Source: Candidatus Omnitrophota bacterium
GTDB lineage: Bacteria > Omnitrophota > Gorgyraeia > B26-G9
DNA: 13,207 bases
Reading direction: 5' to 3'
Assembly (NCBI GenBank): GCA_022013205.1
Contig: JAKLQT010000286.1
Coordinates: 1 to 13,207, forward strand
The notes under the pieces were generated by a model. It saw only the letters and a program-made list of their open reading frames with translations. It searched no databases and was not told the origin of the DNA. Positions within the stretch are counted from its first letter, which is position 1, and each line of letters starts with the position of its first letter. Positions 1 through 8,052 of this stretch are shown here, piece after piece. A program made the position numbers and the translations under genes.

Positions 1-158
1 ATTAATAGAGGAAAAGTATAGTAAACTGTTCGTCTTCAGCAGCCTTGTTACGTGATTTTTCCGCAAAGTCTTTTAGCTTTACTTCAAATTCTTCTTTCAT
101 CTTTTCATTTTGCTGCTCTAATTCTCTGATTTGTTTACTATACTTTTCCTCTATTAAT
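1..158. repeat. Perfect 26-bp inverted repeat at window edge (arms 1-26 and 133-158)
   Basis: Bases 1-26 are the exact reverse complement of 133-158, with 106 bases between them. Pairing fails at the next base (27 against 132). One arm encodes part of the in-frame coiled coil (IEEKYSK); the other arm encodes the hydrophobic tail and stop of the same gene. A 26-bp perfect match inside low-repeat coding sequence, placed exactly at the edge, suggests a fold-back chimera or a contig-end artefact rather than biology. Confidence 0.85.
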
Positions 159-1213
159 TGCATTTTCTTTTCCCCTGCCGACGTTTCTCTGCTTAATTTT
201 GCCGCGGAAGCCTGCTGCATATCCTCAAAAATTTGCTGTTGCTGCGCCAGCTTCTCTTTATAAGAATTTTGTTCTTCGGCTAATCTCTGCCTTCGCATCT
301 CCAATTCCCGGGTAAGCCGTTCATTTTCGCGTTTTAAATTAGCCAACTCCTCTTTTATCACCGCGCTGACTTTCTTTTCATCGGCAAATTCTTCTCCTGA
401 ATACAAGGCAAGTTTTTTAGTAAGTAATGCAATATGGTTATCTTTCTCTGCAAGCGCGGTTTCCTGCAGTTTTAATTCTTCCTTGAGCTTGGTCAAATAA
501 ATCTTTAGCTGTCCTAATGACTGTTTCAATACCCGCACCTGGGCGCCAAAGATATTTTTTTGTTCCTCAATAGCAACATTGTATTCTAAGTCCTTTTTAG
601 CGATTAATTGCCGCAGTGTCTCTTCGTTCTCGCCGGCCTGAGCTCGAAACGCCTTTATCTCCTCATCCCGGTCAATAATCTGCCGATTGTACAGCTCCTC
701 TTTTTCGCGTAATGCCTCATAGAATTGCTGGTATTTCTCCGCTAATTTCTGTTCATATAAAATCTTTTGTTTTTCCCTCTCACTTTTTAAATCTTTTTCA
801 TGAGACTGCTTTATTTTGCTTAATTTTTCATTTAAATCTTTTTCCCTGTCTGCTGCAGCATGCCCTTTCTCATAAACTTGATTCCCTTCTTTTTCCGCTT
901 TTATGCCGCTATGTTCAGATTCTTGTCCCGGCTTTACATCTCTTTGTTGATCGTCAAGCTGTAATCCTTCCTGGTAATGCTGTTGTTTTTTTTCTTGCGC
1001 AACAGAAATCGCTTTCTGGAATTCCTGTTCTGCCTCCAAATAATTGTTTTGTTTATACAAAATCACCCCTCGCTGATAATGTTCATCAGCTTCTTTCTGT
1101 TGCGCATATAAATATCTTTGACTAAAAAACACAATATAAATGAAGCTGCAGATAAGAATATATAAAAGAATAGAATAGTATTTGCTTTTCAGAATATTTT
1201 TTGTCACTTTCAT
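2..1213 (-). CDS. Membrane-anchored TPR/coiled-coil protein, 3' end suspect
   Basis: This 403-residue reading frame starts at ATG 1213, 22 bases after the stop of the preceding coiled-coil/TPR gene, and is probably the last visible gene of the secretin operon. I see no good Shine-Dalgarno. Residues about 13-31 form one hydrophobic helix (signal anchor or uncleaved signal). Residues about 42-72 look like a single TPR helix hairpin (HYQRGVILYKQNNYLEAEQE). From about 122 on the protein is almost pure Glu/Lys/Gln-rich coiled coil. The domain order, TPR then coiled coil, is the reverse of the two other coiled-coil proteins of the operon. The final residues (FTILFLY, then TAA at 4-2) are abruptly hydrophobic and are encoded entirely inside a perfect inverted copy of an internal segment, so the stop is probably artificial and the real protein probably continues. 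A periplasmic scaffold role is inferred from context only. Confidence 0.75.
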   Translation of the reverse strand: MKVTKNILKSKYYSILLYILICSFIYIVFFSQRYLYAQQKEADEHYQRGVILYKQNNYLEAEQEFQKAISVAQEKKQQHYQEGLQLDDQQRDVKPGQESEHSGIKAEKEGNQVYEKGHAAADREKDLNEKLSKIKQSHEKDLKSEREKQKILYEQKLAEKYQQFYEALREKEELYNRQIIDRDEEIKAFRAQAGENEETLRQLIAKKDLEYNVAIEEQKNIFGAQVRVLKQSLGQLKIYLTKLKEELKLQETALAEKDNHIALLTKKLALYSGEEFADEKKVSAVIKEELANLKRENERLTRELEMRRQRLAEEQNSYKEKLAQQQQIFEDMQQASAAKLSRETSAGEKKMQLIEEKYSKQIRELEQQNEKMKEEFEVKLKDFAEKSRNKAAEDEQFTILFLY

Positions 1214-1235
1214 TTTTTACGCAAACAAGGTATTT

Positions 1236-2186
1236 TTATTTACCAATTGATTTGCCTTCCCACGTCTGCCAGGTTAATATATATTTCTTAACCCAATCAA
1301 TATCCTTGTCATCTTTTTTTACCAATTGCAGATATTTTTGAAAATTCTTTATCGCTTTCGCCCTATCTTCAAAGTATTCAGCGTAAATATAGCCTAAATT
1401 GAAATAAGCCTGCGCGTTTTCCGGATTTAATTCAATCGCCTTCTCAAACTCGGCAATCGCTCTGGGATAATCCTTATTCTTTGTATAAAAAACTCCCAAA
1501 TTATACTGCATCAGTGCCGTACGTTTAATTAACATCTTATTTTCACGCGCCACTTCCGCATATTCGCGGGGCTGGCGTTCCAACTTATTTTCCAGAACTT
1601 TATTTTGCGCTAATGCCCTGTCGTATTTGTTTTTTACTTCTTCTAGCTGCTTGCGCAGGATATATGCCTTTTCTTCTGCGCAGGCTGCCTTATTTTCTGC
1701 TTTTCCTATTGCCGCCTGCTTTTTTTTAGCGTTTTTCTCCCGGAGAGCGATTTCTTTTTCCAATCGCTTAACCTTCTTTTTCAAATCATCGCCAATAATA
1801 TTTTCTGCTTTTTCCTTTGCCAGAGACTTTCGTGTTTCATTACGCTCTTGCTGTAATTGTGCTTGTTCAGACTCAAGGAGCGAAATCCTATCCATAAGCA
1901 GGCTATTTTCGTTCAGTAGTTTCTTAATTTGGCCATTAAGAGACTGTTTCTCCAGTCCCTTTTGCCTACGCTCCTTTTCTACCAGAGACATCTGCTGCCG
2001 CGTGGCCGCTATCTCATTTTTATACGGAAGCAAAATTTCTATTTGCTTTTGCAAATTATTTTTATCTTTAAGCAGTAGATTATAATCGCGCTTAAGTTTA
2101 TTATAATCAGCTGTTGTCTGCTCCTGTCCAAGGTAAAGAAAAACAAAAGCCAGGACTATTAGAAATATTACAAATACATTCTTCAT
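1236..2186 (-). CDS. Coiled-coil/TPR protein B of the secretin operon
   Basis: I prefer ATG 2186 (316 aa) because AAGGA at 2199-2195 lies 8 bases upstream. The ATG at 2195 would give 319 aa but places AAGG directly against the start. With the 2186 start the gene begins one base after the TGA of secretin B. Residues are numbered here from the 2195 start. Positions about 5-23 are a hydrophobic N-terminal anchor or signal. Positions about 30-225 are a continuous coiled coil. Two TPR units follow, about 229-262 (YNLGVFYTKNKDYPRAIAEF) and 263-298, and the protein ends in a short helix containing YILTW. Protein A at 4011-5573 has the same C-terminal architecture and near-identical motifs (YNLGVFYT, YLLIW), so the two are paralogs, each directly downstream of a secretin. 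Likely periplasmic, with the TPR end available to bind a partner. The partner is unknown, the secretin encoded next to it being the obvious candidate. Confidence 0.85.
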   Translation of the reverse strand: MKNVFVIFLIVLAFVFLYLGQEQTTADYNKLKRDYNLLLKDKNNLQKQIEILLPYKNEIAATRQQMSLVEKERRQKGLEKQSLNGQIKKLLNENSLLMDRISLLESEQAQLQQERNETRKSLAKEKAENIIGDDLKKKVKRLEKEIALREKNAKKKQAAIGKAENKAACAEEKAYILRKQLEEVKNKYDRALAQNKVLENKLERQPREYAEVARENKMLIKRTALMQYNLGVFYTKNKDYPRAIAEFEKAIELNPENAQAYFNLGYIYAEYFEDRAKAIKNFQKYLQLVKKDDKDIDWVKKYILTWQTWEGKSIGK

Positions 2187-2187
2187 G

Positions 2188-4011
2188 TCATTCATCCTTA
2201 AATGGTTTTAGCGCCGGATAACATTCTTCCCCGCTTTTAAATTCAGGATATGGCTTAAATGATTTCTCAGTTATTATGCTATTGTGTTTATCCGCGGCCA
2301 AGTCAGATTCCGTGGTTATCGCTTTATATTCCTGATAATCTTTGGCCGGTTTTTGTCCAAACGCCCGGGGATCTCCCGTCGAGAGTTCATCCCCCTCGAT
2401 GATATGCGCTGTAACCATGATCAGCAATTCCGTACGGGAATTACTTTTTGTCTCATTTTTAAAAAGCATACCCAGCAGCGGAATCCTGCTTAACACCGGC
2501 ACATACTGTGAATCAATAGTATCTTCCTGCCGCCTCAATCCGCCGATGGCAACAGTTGCCCCGTCTTTAATCATAACCGTTGTCTCTGCCGTTGACGTAT
2601 CGATAATCGGGATTGAGTTATTCTGCGCGCTCAGTATTTCCCCTATAACGCTGCTGATTTCCGGTTTTATGCTTAACGAAACATAACCTTCATCATTTAT
2701 CACCGGCGTTATAAACAGCTGTAACCCGACATTTAGGAAGGTCACTTGTTCAGAAGTGGTTGTCATTGCCTGCCCCGTAGTTGTTGTCGTCGTAATATAT
2801 GCCTGGCGCTCGCCGACATGGATCCGCGCTTCCTGGTTATTCGTAACCGCCAATTTCGGATTAGACAGTATTTTAACTTCACCCAGAGTTTTTAAATACT
2901 TAATCAACAGGTCATAATCATCCTCGCCGACCATTCCGATATGCATTCCTTCCGTGGCAACTTTTTTAGTACTCGCGGAGAAATCAGTAGTCGTCGCGCT
3001 AAACGGATACGAACCAACATATCCCGTGTCATTTAAAACCTCTTTACGCGAACGCCAATCGCTGTTTGCCGTATCCACGGAGCTTAAAGGATATGAACCG
3101 ACGTATGCCATGCCTTTCTTCTTAGATACCTGGAAAAGCCCCTCCCACTGCACACCTTCACTCAAGCTGTTTTTTAATTTGACCTGAATAATCCGGGCAT
3201 CAATAAGCACTTCCTTGGTTTTAAGGTCCAAGCTGGCAATAATCTTTTCAACATCTTTCATCCTCTCCGGCAAAGTCTGTACAATAACCTGGTTCGTACG
3301 CGTATCGGCCTTTATAGAACCGACTTTTTTCATGTCCAGCTGCGATTTAAGTTGTTTGGCCACATCCTGGGCGTTCGCGTACTTAAGGCTGAAAACACGA
3401 AGGCTGCTCTTATGCTCAAGAGATTCAAGCGCTTTGCTAATCTCCTGGAGCTTCTCCGGTGTATCCAAAACCAAAAGAGTCCCGGAATCGGATTCTACCA
3501 ATACTTTTCCGATCGTACTTTTTATCGAATCAATGATCGTATATGCATGATCCGGAATTACATAGCGCAAATGAAACACCTTAACCTGCCGTATATCAGC
3601 AAACTCCTTGCCGTAACGCAGCTTGTATTCTTTTTCCGTCATAACATTGTAAATAGAGCCTTTTTTTTCATACGCTAACCCGTTGGAACGGATTATAATT
3701 TCAAAAAGATCCTCTACCGGAACATCTTTGATCGTTAACGTAATACGTCCTGAGACTTCCTTGGTGGGAACTATGTTTAAATTCGCCTTTGCTGCCAAAT
3801 ACTTAAGAGCGTCTTTCACCTCTATATCCCGCAAATCAAGTGTAATCAGCTCTTGCCTAAGCGCCACATTCGATACCGTTCCTTCACCCCCGCCAAAGGA
3901 GGCCAGTGCCGCGTATTCCCGTGCAGGAAAAACACTTCCCGCGCCAATAATCATTGTAACGGGCAAAAGAAAAATAGTCAAAAATATAGTAAAAAAAGTT
4001 TTTTTTCTCAT
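2188..4011 (-). CDS. Secretin B (GspD/PilQ superfamily outer-membrane channel)
   Basis: This is a 607-residue secretin. Residues 1-30 are a signal peptide (basic MRKK, then a hydrophobic core). Residues about 57-124 are the N0/STN domain (TLDLRDIEVKDALKYLAAKA). Two N1/N2-type ring domains follow at about 143-199 and 204-265, the second with KVGSIKADTRTNQVIVQTLP. The secretin core is about 266-538 and includes KILSNPK (379-385), NNQEARIHVG, the membrane-spanning segment around DTSTAETTVMIKDGATVAIG, and the closing VPVLSRIPLLGMLFKNE. A roughly 70-residue C-terminal tail follows and may be a pilotin or partner site. Its ATG overlaps the TGA of coiled-coil/TPR protein A by one base (TGATG), implying translational coupling. 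It is closely related to secretin A over its whole length, including the tail (KPAKDYQ versus KPAHEYQ), so the pair arose by duplication. Whether the two form separate or mixed rings cannot be told from sequence. Confidence 0.93.
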   Translation of the reverse strand: MRKKTFFTIFLTIFLLPVTMIIGAGSVFPAREYAALASFGGGEGTVSNVALRQELITLDLRDIEVKDALKYLAAKANLNIVPTKEVSGRITLTIKDVPVEDLFEIIIRSNGLAYEKKGSIYNVMTEKEYKLRYGKEFADIRQVKVFHLRYVIPDHAYTIIDSIKSTIGKVLVESDSGTLLVLDTPEKLQEISKALESLEHKSSLRVFSLKYANAQDVAKQLKSQLDMKKVGSIKADTRTNQVIVQTLPERMKDVEKIIASLDLKTKEVLIDARIIQVKLKNSLSEGVQWEGLFQVSKKKGMAYVGSYPLSSVDTANSDWRSRKEVLNDTGYVGSYPFSATTTDFSASTKKVATEGMHIGMVGEDDYDLLIKYLKTLGEVKILSNPKLAVTNNQEARIHVGERQAYITTTTTTGQAMTTTSEQVTFLNVGLQLFITPVINDEGYVSLSIKPEISSVIGEILSAQNNSIPIIDTSTAETTVMIKDGATVAIGGLRRQEDTIDSQYVPVLSRIPLLGMLFKNETKSNSRTELLIMVTAHIIEGDELSTGDPRAFGQKPAKDYQEYKAITTESDLAADKHNSIITEKSFKPYPEFKSGEECYPALKPFKDE

Positions 4012-5573
4012 CAGCGCTTATTATCTTTTGTGCCCCAGATCAGCAGGTATTCCTTTGCGCGCTGCGCATCCTTATCATTGGGCGCAATGGATAGATAATG
4101 CTTAAAATGCGAAATCGCTTTTGCTTCATCGATAATATAACGGGAATAAATAATCCCCAGATTGTAATGCACGTTGGCATCATTCTCGTTAGATTGTAAT
4201 GCCTTTTTAAATTCATCTATAGCCTGCGTATATTCCAGCTTCTGTGTATAAAAAACCCCCAGATTATAATGCAGATTCGAGTTTTCCATGCGTGTATCAT
4301 TTAATTCCCGTTCCAGGCGGGAAAGATTATCAGGCATCGTTTTAAGAAGCAGATTGAACTGCTGGATTTCTGCCTGAGCCTTGATTAACTGCCCGTTTAG
4401 GTCATCAATTGCGGTTGAATATTTCACCAACAGTGTCCGGTCGCTTTCTTGCGTTTCCCGCCAGGCTTTTTCTTTTTCGTACATCTGCCGCAAACGTTTT
4501 TTTAGAATTTGCGAATTGTTATTTACTTCCTCATATTCGTTTTGTAAAGCGGTAAATCTATTTTTATAATCTTCCAACTGCGAGATATATAATTCTTTAT
4601 CTTTATTAGTAAGCGCGTTTTTCTTTTCCAATTCATTTGCCATGCCTTGAAATCCTTTTAATTGCTCGTTAAACTCATTCTTATTATTCTCAAGTTTGGC
4701 GGCGTACTCGCGCTCTTTTTCCCTAATCAGATCTTCTGTTAAAGCAGCCTTTTTTTCTTTTTCTTCGAGCTGCTTCTTAATCTGGGCAGCCTGCGTAAGT
4801 AATTGCACATTCTCTTTCGACATTTCGTTATTGCGCTCTTTTACTCTGCTAAGCTCTTCGTAAGCCTTATTTAATAGCGCGTTAAGATTATCAAATTCCG
4901 TTTTCAGATAGTTTATTTCCTCTGAAGCAACATCCAAGCTTCCCTTATTCATTTGAGTACCTTCTTCAAAACCGCTCTGTTTCTGGTAATTAACCATTTT
5001 CAGCAAAAGGCCTCTCTTTTCATTGATTAAGGTATCGTTGTGAGTAATCAACCTTTCGTTTTCCTTTTTCAGCATCTCCAATTCTGCGGCTGCTCCCTTA
5101 TCACTTTGTTTTTCTTTTTGCTCCAGCTGTGCGCGCAATTTTTCATCTTGCGTTTCACTCTCCTTGAAAGCAGCGGCTATCTGTTCATTCGTCGCGCGCA
5201 GTAATTCCATCTGCCAGGCGGCATCAGCCAGCTGTTTTTTTAGCTTTTCTTCCCGCTGCCCACTTTCTTTCTGCTGCTGCTGCAAATCTTCTTTTGCCTT
5301 CTCCAGCTTTTTGTTGAGTTCTTTTACCTCTAAAATATATTGTTTAGTTTCTGCCTGTGCTTTTAAAGTGTAACCTTTAAGCCTCAGCGAAAGCTTTTTT
5401 ACTTCATTTAATTCTCCGGAAGACAGTTGTTGAGAATCATCCTTAGCCGCCTGAACGTTTTGTACGCATACAAAGCAGGTAAAAACAAACATAAAAACGA
5501 AAATAAAAAAAATCTTTCTTCCCTTATACGTCGTCCGGCAGCAATGATAATTATCCTGCATCACCTTCTTCAT
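4011..5573 (-). CDS. Coiled-coil/TPR protein A of the secretin operon
   Basis: This is a 520-residue protein starting at ATG 5573, with GAGGA about 7 bases upstream, overlapping the secretin A stop by four bases (ATGA). Residues about 21-38 are strongly hydrophobic and are followed by VQA-A, consistent with a signal peptide that has a long n-region, or with an anchor. An internal ATG at codon 5 is less well placed for ribosome binding. Residues about 55-425 are an extended Glu/Lys/Gln coiled coil, roughly 370 residues and so very long if it forms a single rod. The C-terminus carries two TPRs, about 434-467 (YNLGVFYTQKLEYTQAIDEF) and 468-503, and ends with a YLLIW helix. It is a paralog of protein B but with a coiled coil almost twice as long, which could set a different reach across the periplasm. 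I do not recognise a characterised family. The scaffold or spacer role is inferred from its position between two secretins. Confidence 0.87.
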   Translation of the reverse strand: MKKVMQDNYHCCRTTYKGRKIFFIFVFMFVFTCFVCVQNVQAAKDDSQQLSSGELNEVKKLSLRLKGYTLKAQAETKQYILEVKELNKKLEKAKEDLQQQQKESGQREEKLKKQLADAAWQMELLRATNEQIAAAFKESETQDEKLRAQLEQKEKQSDKGAAAELEMLKKENERLITHNDTLINEKRGLLLKMVNYQKQSGFEEGTQMNKGSLDVASEEINYLKTEFDNLNALLNKAYEELSRVKERNNEMSKENVQLLTQAAQIKKQLEEKEKKAALTEDLIREKEREYAAKLENNKNEFNEQLKGFQGMANELEKKNALTNKDKELYISQLEDYKNRFTALQNEYEEVNNNSQILKKRLRQMYEKEKAWRETQESDRTLLVKYSTAIDDLNGQLIKAQAEIQQFNLLLKTMPDNLSRLERELNDTRMENSNLHYNLGVFYTQKLEYTQAIDEFKKALQSNENDANVHYNLGIIYSRYIIDEAKAISHFKHYLSIAPNDKDAQRAKEYLLIWGTKDNKR

Positions 5574-7369
5574 TTTTTTTCCTCACTCTGCAGCCCCTTG
5601 TATACTTTAAAACCCTTAATTTCCATAGCACCGGAATCACTTTCGCAAGGCGCAGACATATTCTGTTCTTTTTTTATCCTATCCGAGTCCTGGTATTCAT
5701 GCGCCGGTTTTATACCCGGAGAACCAACCTCTTCCCCTGCCGCTGTAATAAGCGCCTCTCCGCTGATGATTGTAGGCGTCAGCATTATCAATAATTCCGT
5801 AACATTATTGGATTCATTTTTAGTTTTAAATAATTGACCTAGCACGGGTATTTTGCTTAAAATCGGAACTCTTTTTTCAATTTTTATTTTTTCTTCCTTA
5901 CGTAAACCTCCGATAATTATTGTCCCGCCGTCTTTCACTAAAACCGTGGTCTCTGCAACAGATGTATCCACAATAGGTATCCGGTTGTTTGAAGAGGTAA
6001 CTAATGTATTTATTACACTGCTGACCTCTGTTTTCAGTTTTAAGCTTATAAAACCGTCGTCATTTATTGTCGGAATAACGTCCATCTGCAAACCGGTATC
6101 AATAAAATTGACCTGTTCGGATATTGTATTTGTAGATTGCCCTATACTAGTTGTTGTTGTAACATATGCTTCACGTGCTCCAACGTGTATGCGGGATTCC
6201 TGGTTATTAACCACCGCTATTTTCGGATTGGAAAGAATCTTAGCCTCATTTTCTGTCTTTAAATAGTTCATCAATACGTTAAAATCGTTTGAGCCGACAA
6301 CCCCGATATTAAGGTTTTCCAGTCCGATCTTTGGAGTGCTCGCCGAATAATTGGACGTGGTCCCGCTGGATGGATAAGACCCCACATACCCTACCTTCTC
6401 AAGGGTGGCCTTGCGTGATTGCCAATCATCCGAGGACGAACGCACAGTAGCAAAAGGTGTTGAGCCGAGATAAGTCATTCCACTACTGGATTCGGCAAGG
6501 TCAAAAAGCCCTTCCCATTTAACCCCCACATCTATCCCGTCACCTAAATTGACCTTTACAATCTTTGCGTCTATAAGAACTTCCATTGTTTTCTTATCCA
6601 AAGCTTTAATCAACCGTTCAATTTCCTGCATCCTTGCCGGAAACGCCTGCACAATTACCTGATTCGCGCGTTCATCCGCCTTAATCGAGCCCACTTTTTT
6701 CGCGTCCAAACGCGCCGATAATTGTTCCTCGACAGTTTTCGCTTTCGCGTAATTCAGCGGAAACACCCGCGTTAAATTCTCTTTTTCAAATTCATTCAGA
6801 ACCTTTTCCATCTCCTTCAGTTTATCCGGGGAATCCATACATAAGGCACTTCCCGACTCCGAATCAACCAAAATTTGCCCCACATCACTCTTCAGTGTGT
6901 CTAAAAGGCTGAAAATCTGTTCCGGCACCGCGTATTTCAAGCGAAAAACCTTTACCTCGCGCACATCGGCAAAATTCTTACCGTACAATAGACTATATTC
7001 TTCTTTTGACATAACGTTATAAATATCGCCCACCTTGTCGTAAGCAAGGCCGTTAGAGCGCAGCATAATATCTAAAACATTTTTGACCGGAACGTTTCCG
7101 ACAACCAAAGTTATTCTGCCGGTTACCGATTTCGAAGTAACGATATTCATGCCGCTTTTCAAGGCAAAATATTTCAGGGCATCATTTATTTCAATATTTC
7201 TTAAATCAAGCGAGATATTTCCCTCCATACCTGCGGATAAAGCAGTAATTTTCTGCTGCTGGGCCGGCGGTACGGGAACAATTGCCTGCGCCAGTTCCGC
7301 TGCCTGAACGGTTAAAGTAGCAATTATCAGGCTAAAAGCTATAACTGTAAACACAAAAACTTTTTTCAT
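5570..7369 (-). CDS. Secretin A (GspD/PilQ superfamily outer-membrane channel)
   Basis: This is a 599-residue secretin with a clear signal peptide (residues 1-23, ending VQA). The N0/STN domain is about 52-120 (SLDLRNIEINDALKYFALKS). Two N1/N2-like domains lie at about 138-196 and 199-262 (KVGSIKADERANQVIVQ). The secretin core is about 265-535: KILSNPK at 377-383, HVGAREAYV, EQVNFIDTGLQMDVIPTIND, the amphipathic strands around DTSVAETTVLVKDGGTIIIG, and VPILSKIPVLGQLFK. A tail of about 60 residues follows. Secretins of type II secretion and type IV pili form outer-membrane rings through which proteins or fibres pass. No large pilotin-type lipobox gene is visible nearby. Its ATG overlaps the stop of the GspC/PilP-like gene (ATGA), fitting a periplasmic partner encoded immediately upstream. 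Between N2 and the core (about 290-350) it carries an insertion with repeated GSxP motifs that is also present in secretin B. Confidence 0.94.
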   Translation of the reverse strand: MKKVFVFTVIAFSLIIATLTVQAAELAQAIVPVPPAQQQKITALSAGMEGNISLDLRNIEINDALKYFALKSGMNIVTSKSVTGRITLVVGNVPVKNVLDIMLRSNGLAYDKVGDIYNVMSKEEYSLLYGKNFADVREVKVFRLKYAVPEQIFSLLDTLKSDVGQILVDSESGSALCMDSPDKLKEMEKVLNEFEKENLTRVFPLNYAKAKTVEEQLSARLDAKKVGSIKADERANQVIVQAFPARMQEIERLIKALDKKTMEVLIDAKIVKVNLGDGIDVGVKWEGLFDLAESSSGMTYLGSTPFATVRSSSDDWQSRKATLEKVGYVGSYPSSGTTSNYSASTPKIGLENLNIGVVGSNDFNVLMNYLKTENEAKILSNPKIAVVNNQESRIHVGAREAYVTTTTSIGQSTNTISEQVNFIDTGLQMDVIPTINDDGFISLKLKTEVSSVINTLVTSSNNRIPIVDTSVAETTVLVKDGGTIIIGGLRKEEKIKIEKRVPILSKIPVLGQLFKTKNESNNVTELLIMLTPTIISGEALITAAGEEVGSPGIKPAHEYQDSDRIKKEQNMSAPCESDSGAMEIKGFKVYKGLQSEEKK

Positions 7370-8049
7370 CTCAATTCAATCTCTTGCGAACGATAATGCA
7401 AAATCACCTTATCTCTGTAAATTGCCTGCACGCTTATCTCGTTTATCTTGTTTCCTGTTTTGACAAAATATGTCTTTTTCTCCTTCTCATCCTCGATGAT
7501 CGCGTCCGGGTCGTTTGACCAGGAAATACCTACCAGCTTTAAGCTCTTTACCATTGTTTCCAAGTCAGCCGGCTCTTGCTTCGGCTGTTCGTTAAAAGCA
7601 CCTTTCTCTTCTTCCTGCTCATCCGCCAAACCAAACAGATTGCGGGATTTAACCTTGTTAAGATAATAACTCTCAGACTCAAGCCGTGAAGCAACTGCCT
7701 TTACATCTGGTGAAGGTAAAGAAGCTTTGCCTATTTGCGCTTTCAATCCAGGATTAAGCAACTGGGAAAATTTCACTTTTATGCTCACGCCAAGATAAAC
7801 CACCAGGCCTAGGATGCATAACTGCAGCAGAACATTAAATCCGCGCAGGCTAAAAGAAATACTCGGTACCTTTACCGAGACTTGCGATATTTTTGATTTT
7901 AAGAATGATATCTTTCCTCTAAGAGCTGCGATAGAGAAAAACTCCTTCACCCGTCTTGCAGGCGTTGGCTTAACCTTATCGGCTTCATTGCCTTCGTTTT
8001 CAATAATATTCAATAACTTTTTTTCAGGGCTAATATTTTTTTCTGCCAT
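7366..8049 (-). CDS. GspC/PilP-like inner-membrane protein with periplasmic HR-type domain
   Basis: This is a 227-residue bitopic protein. Residues about 1-65 are charged and probably cytoplasmic. About 72-92 is a single transmembrane helix (LLQLCILGLVVYLGVSIKV). A Glu/Lys/Pro-rich linker follows, containing KSRNLFGL at about 135-142. The C-terminal domain, about 170-227, has the fold signature of GspC homology region or PilP proteins: LKLVGISWSNDPDAIIED, then TYFVKTGNKI, then a VILHYRSQEIEL strand. In type II secretion and type IV pili this domain contacts the N0 domain of the secretin and links inner to outer membrane. No PDZ domain is present. GspB, the usual partner of ExeA/GspA, has a similar layout and is an alternative reading that fits the ATPase next door. 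It lies three bases after the ATPase stop, with no obvious ribosome-binding site, and overlaps secretin A by four bases. Confidence 0.82.
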   Translation of the reverse strand: MAEKNISPEKKLLNIIENEGNEADKVKPTPARRVKEFFSIAALRGKISFLKSKISQVSVKVPSISFSLRGFNVLLQLCILGLVVYLGVSIKVKFSQLLNPGLKAQIGKASLPSPDVKAVASRLESESYYLNKVKSRNLFGLADEQEEEKGAFNEQPKQEPADLETMVKSLKLVGISWSNDPDAIIEDEKEKKTYFVKTGNKINEISVQAIYRDKVILHYRSQEIELR

Positions 8050-8052
8050 AGT

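Noticed and set aside
712..1125. 137-codon plus-strand ORF
   Set aside because: It is antisense to the coiled-coil gene. Glu/Lys-rich codons read backwards give long Phe/Leu/Ser-rich open frames. The same applies to the plus-strand ORFs at 45, 1627, 3683, 5427, 5853 and 7814.
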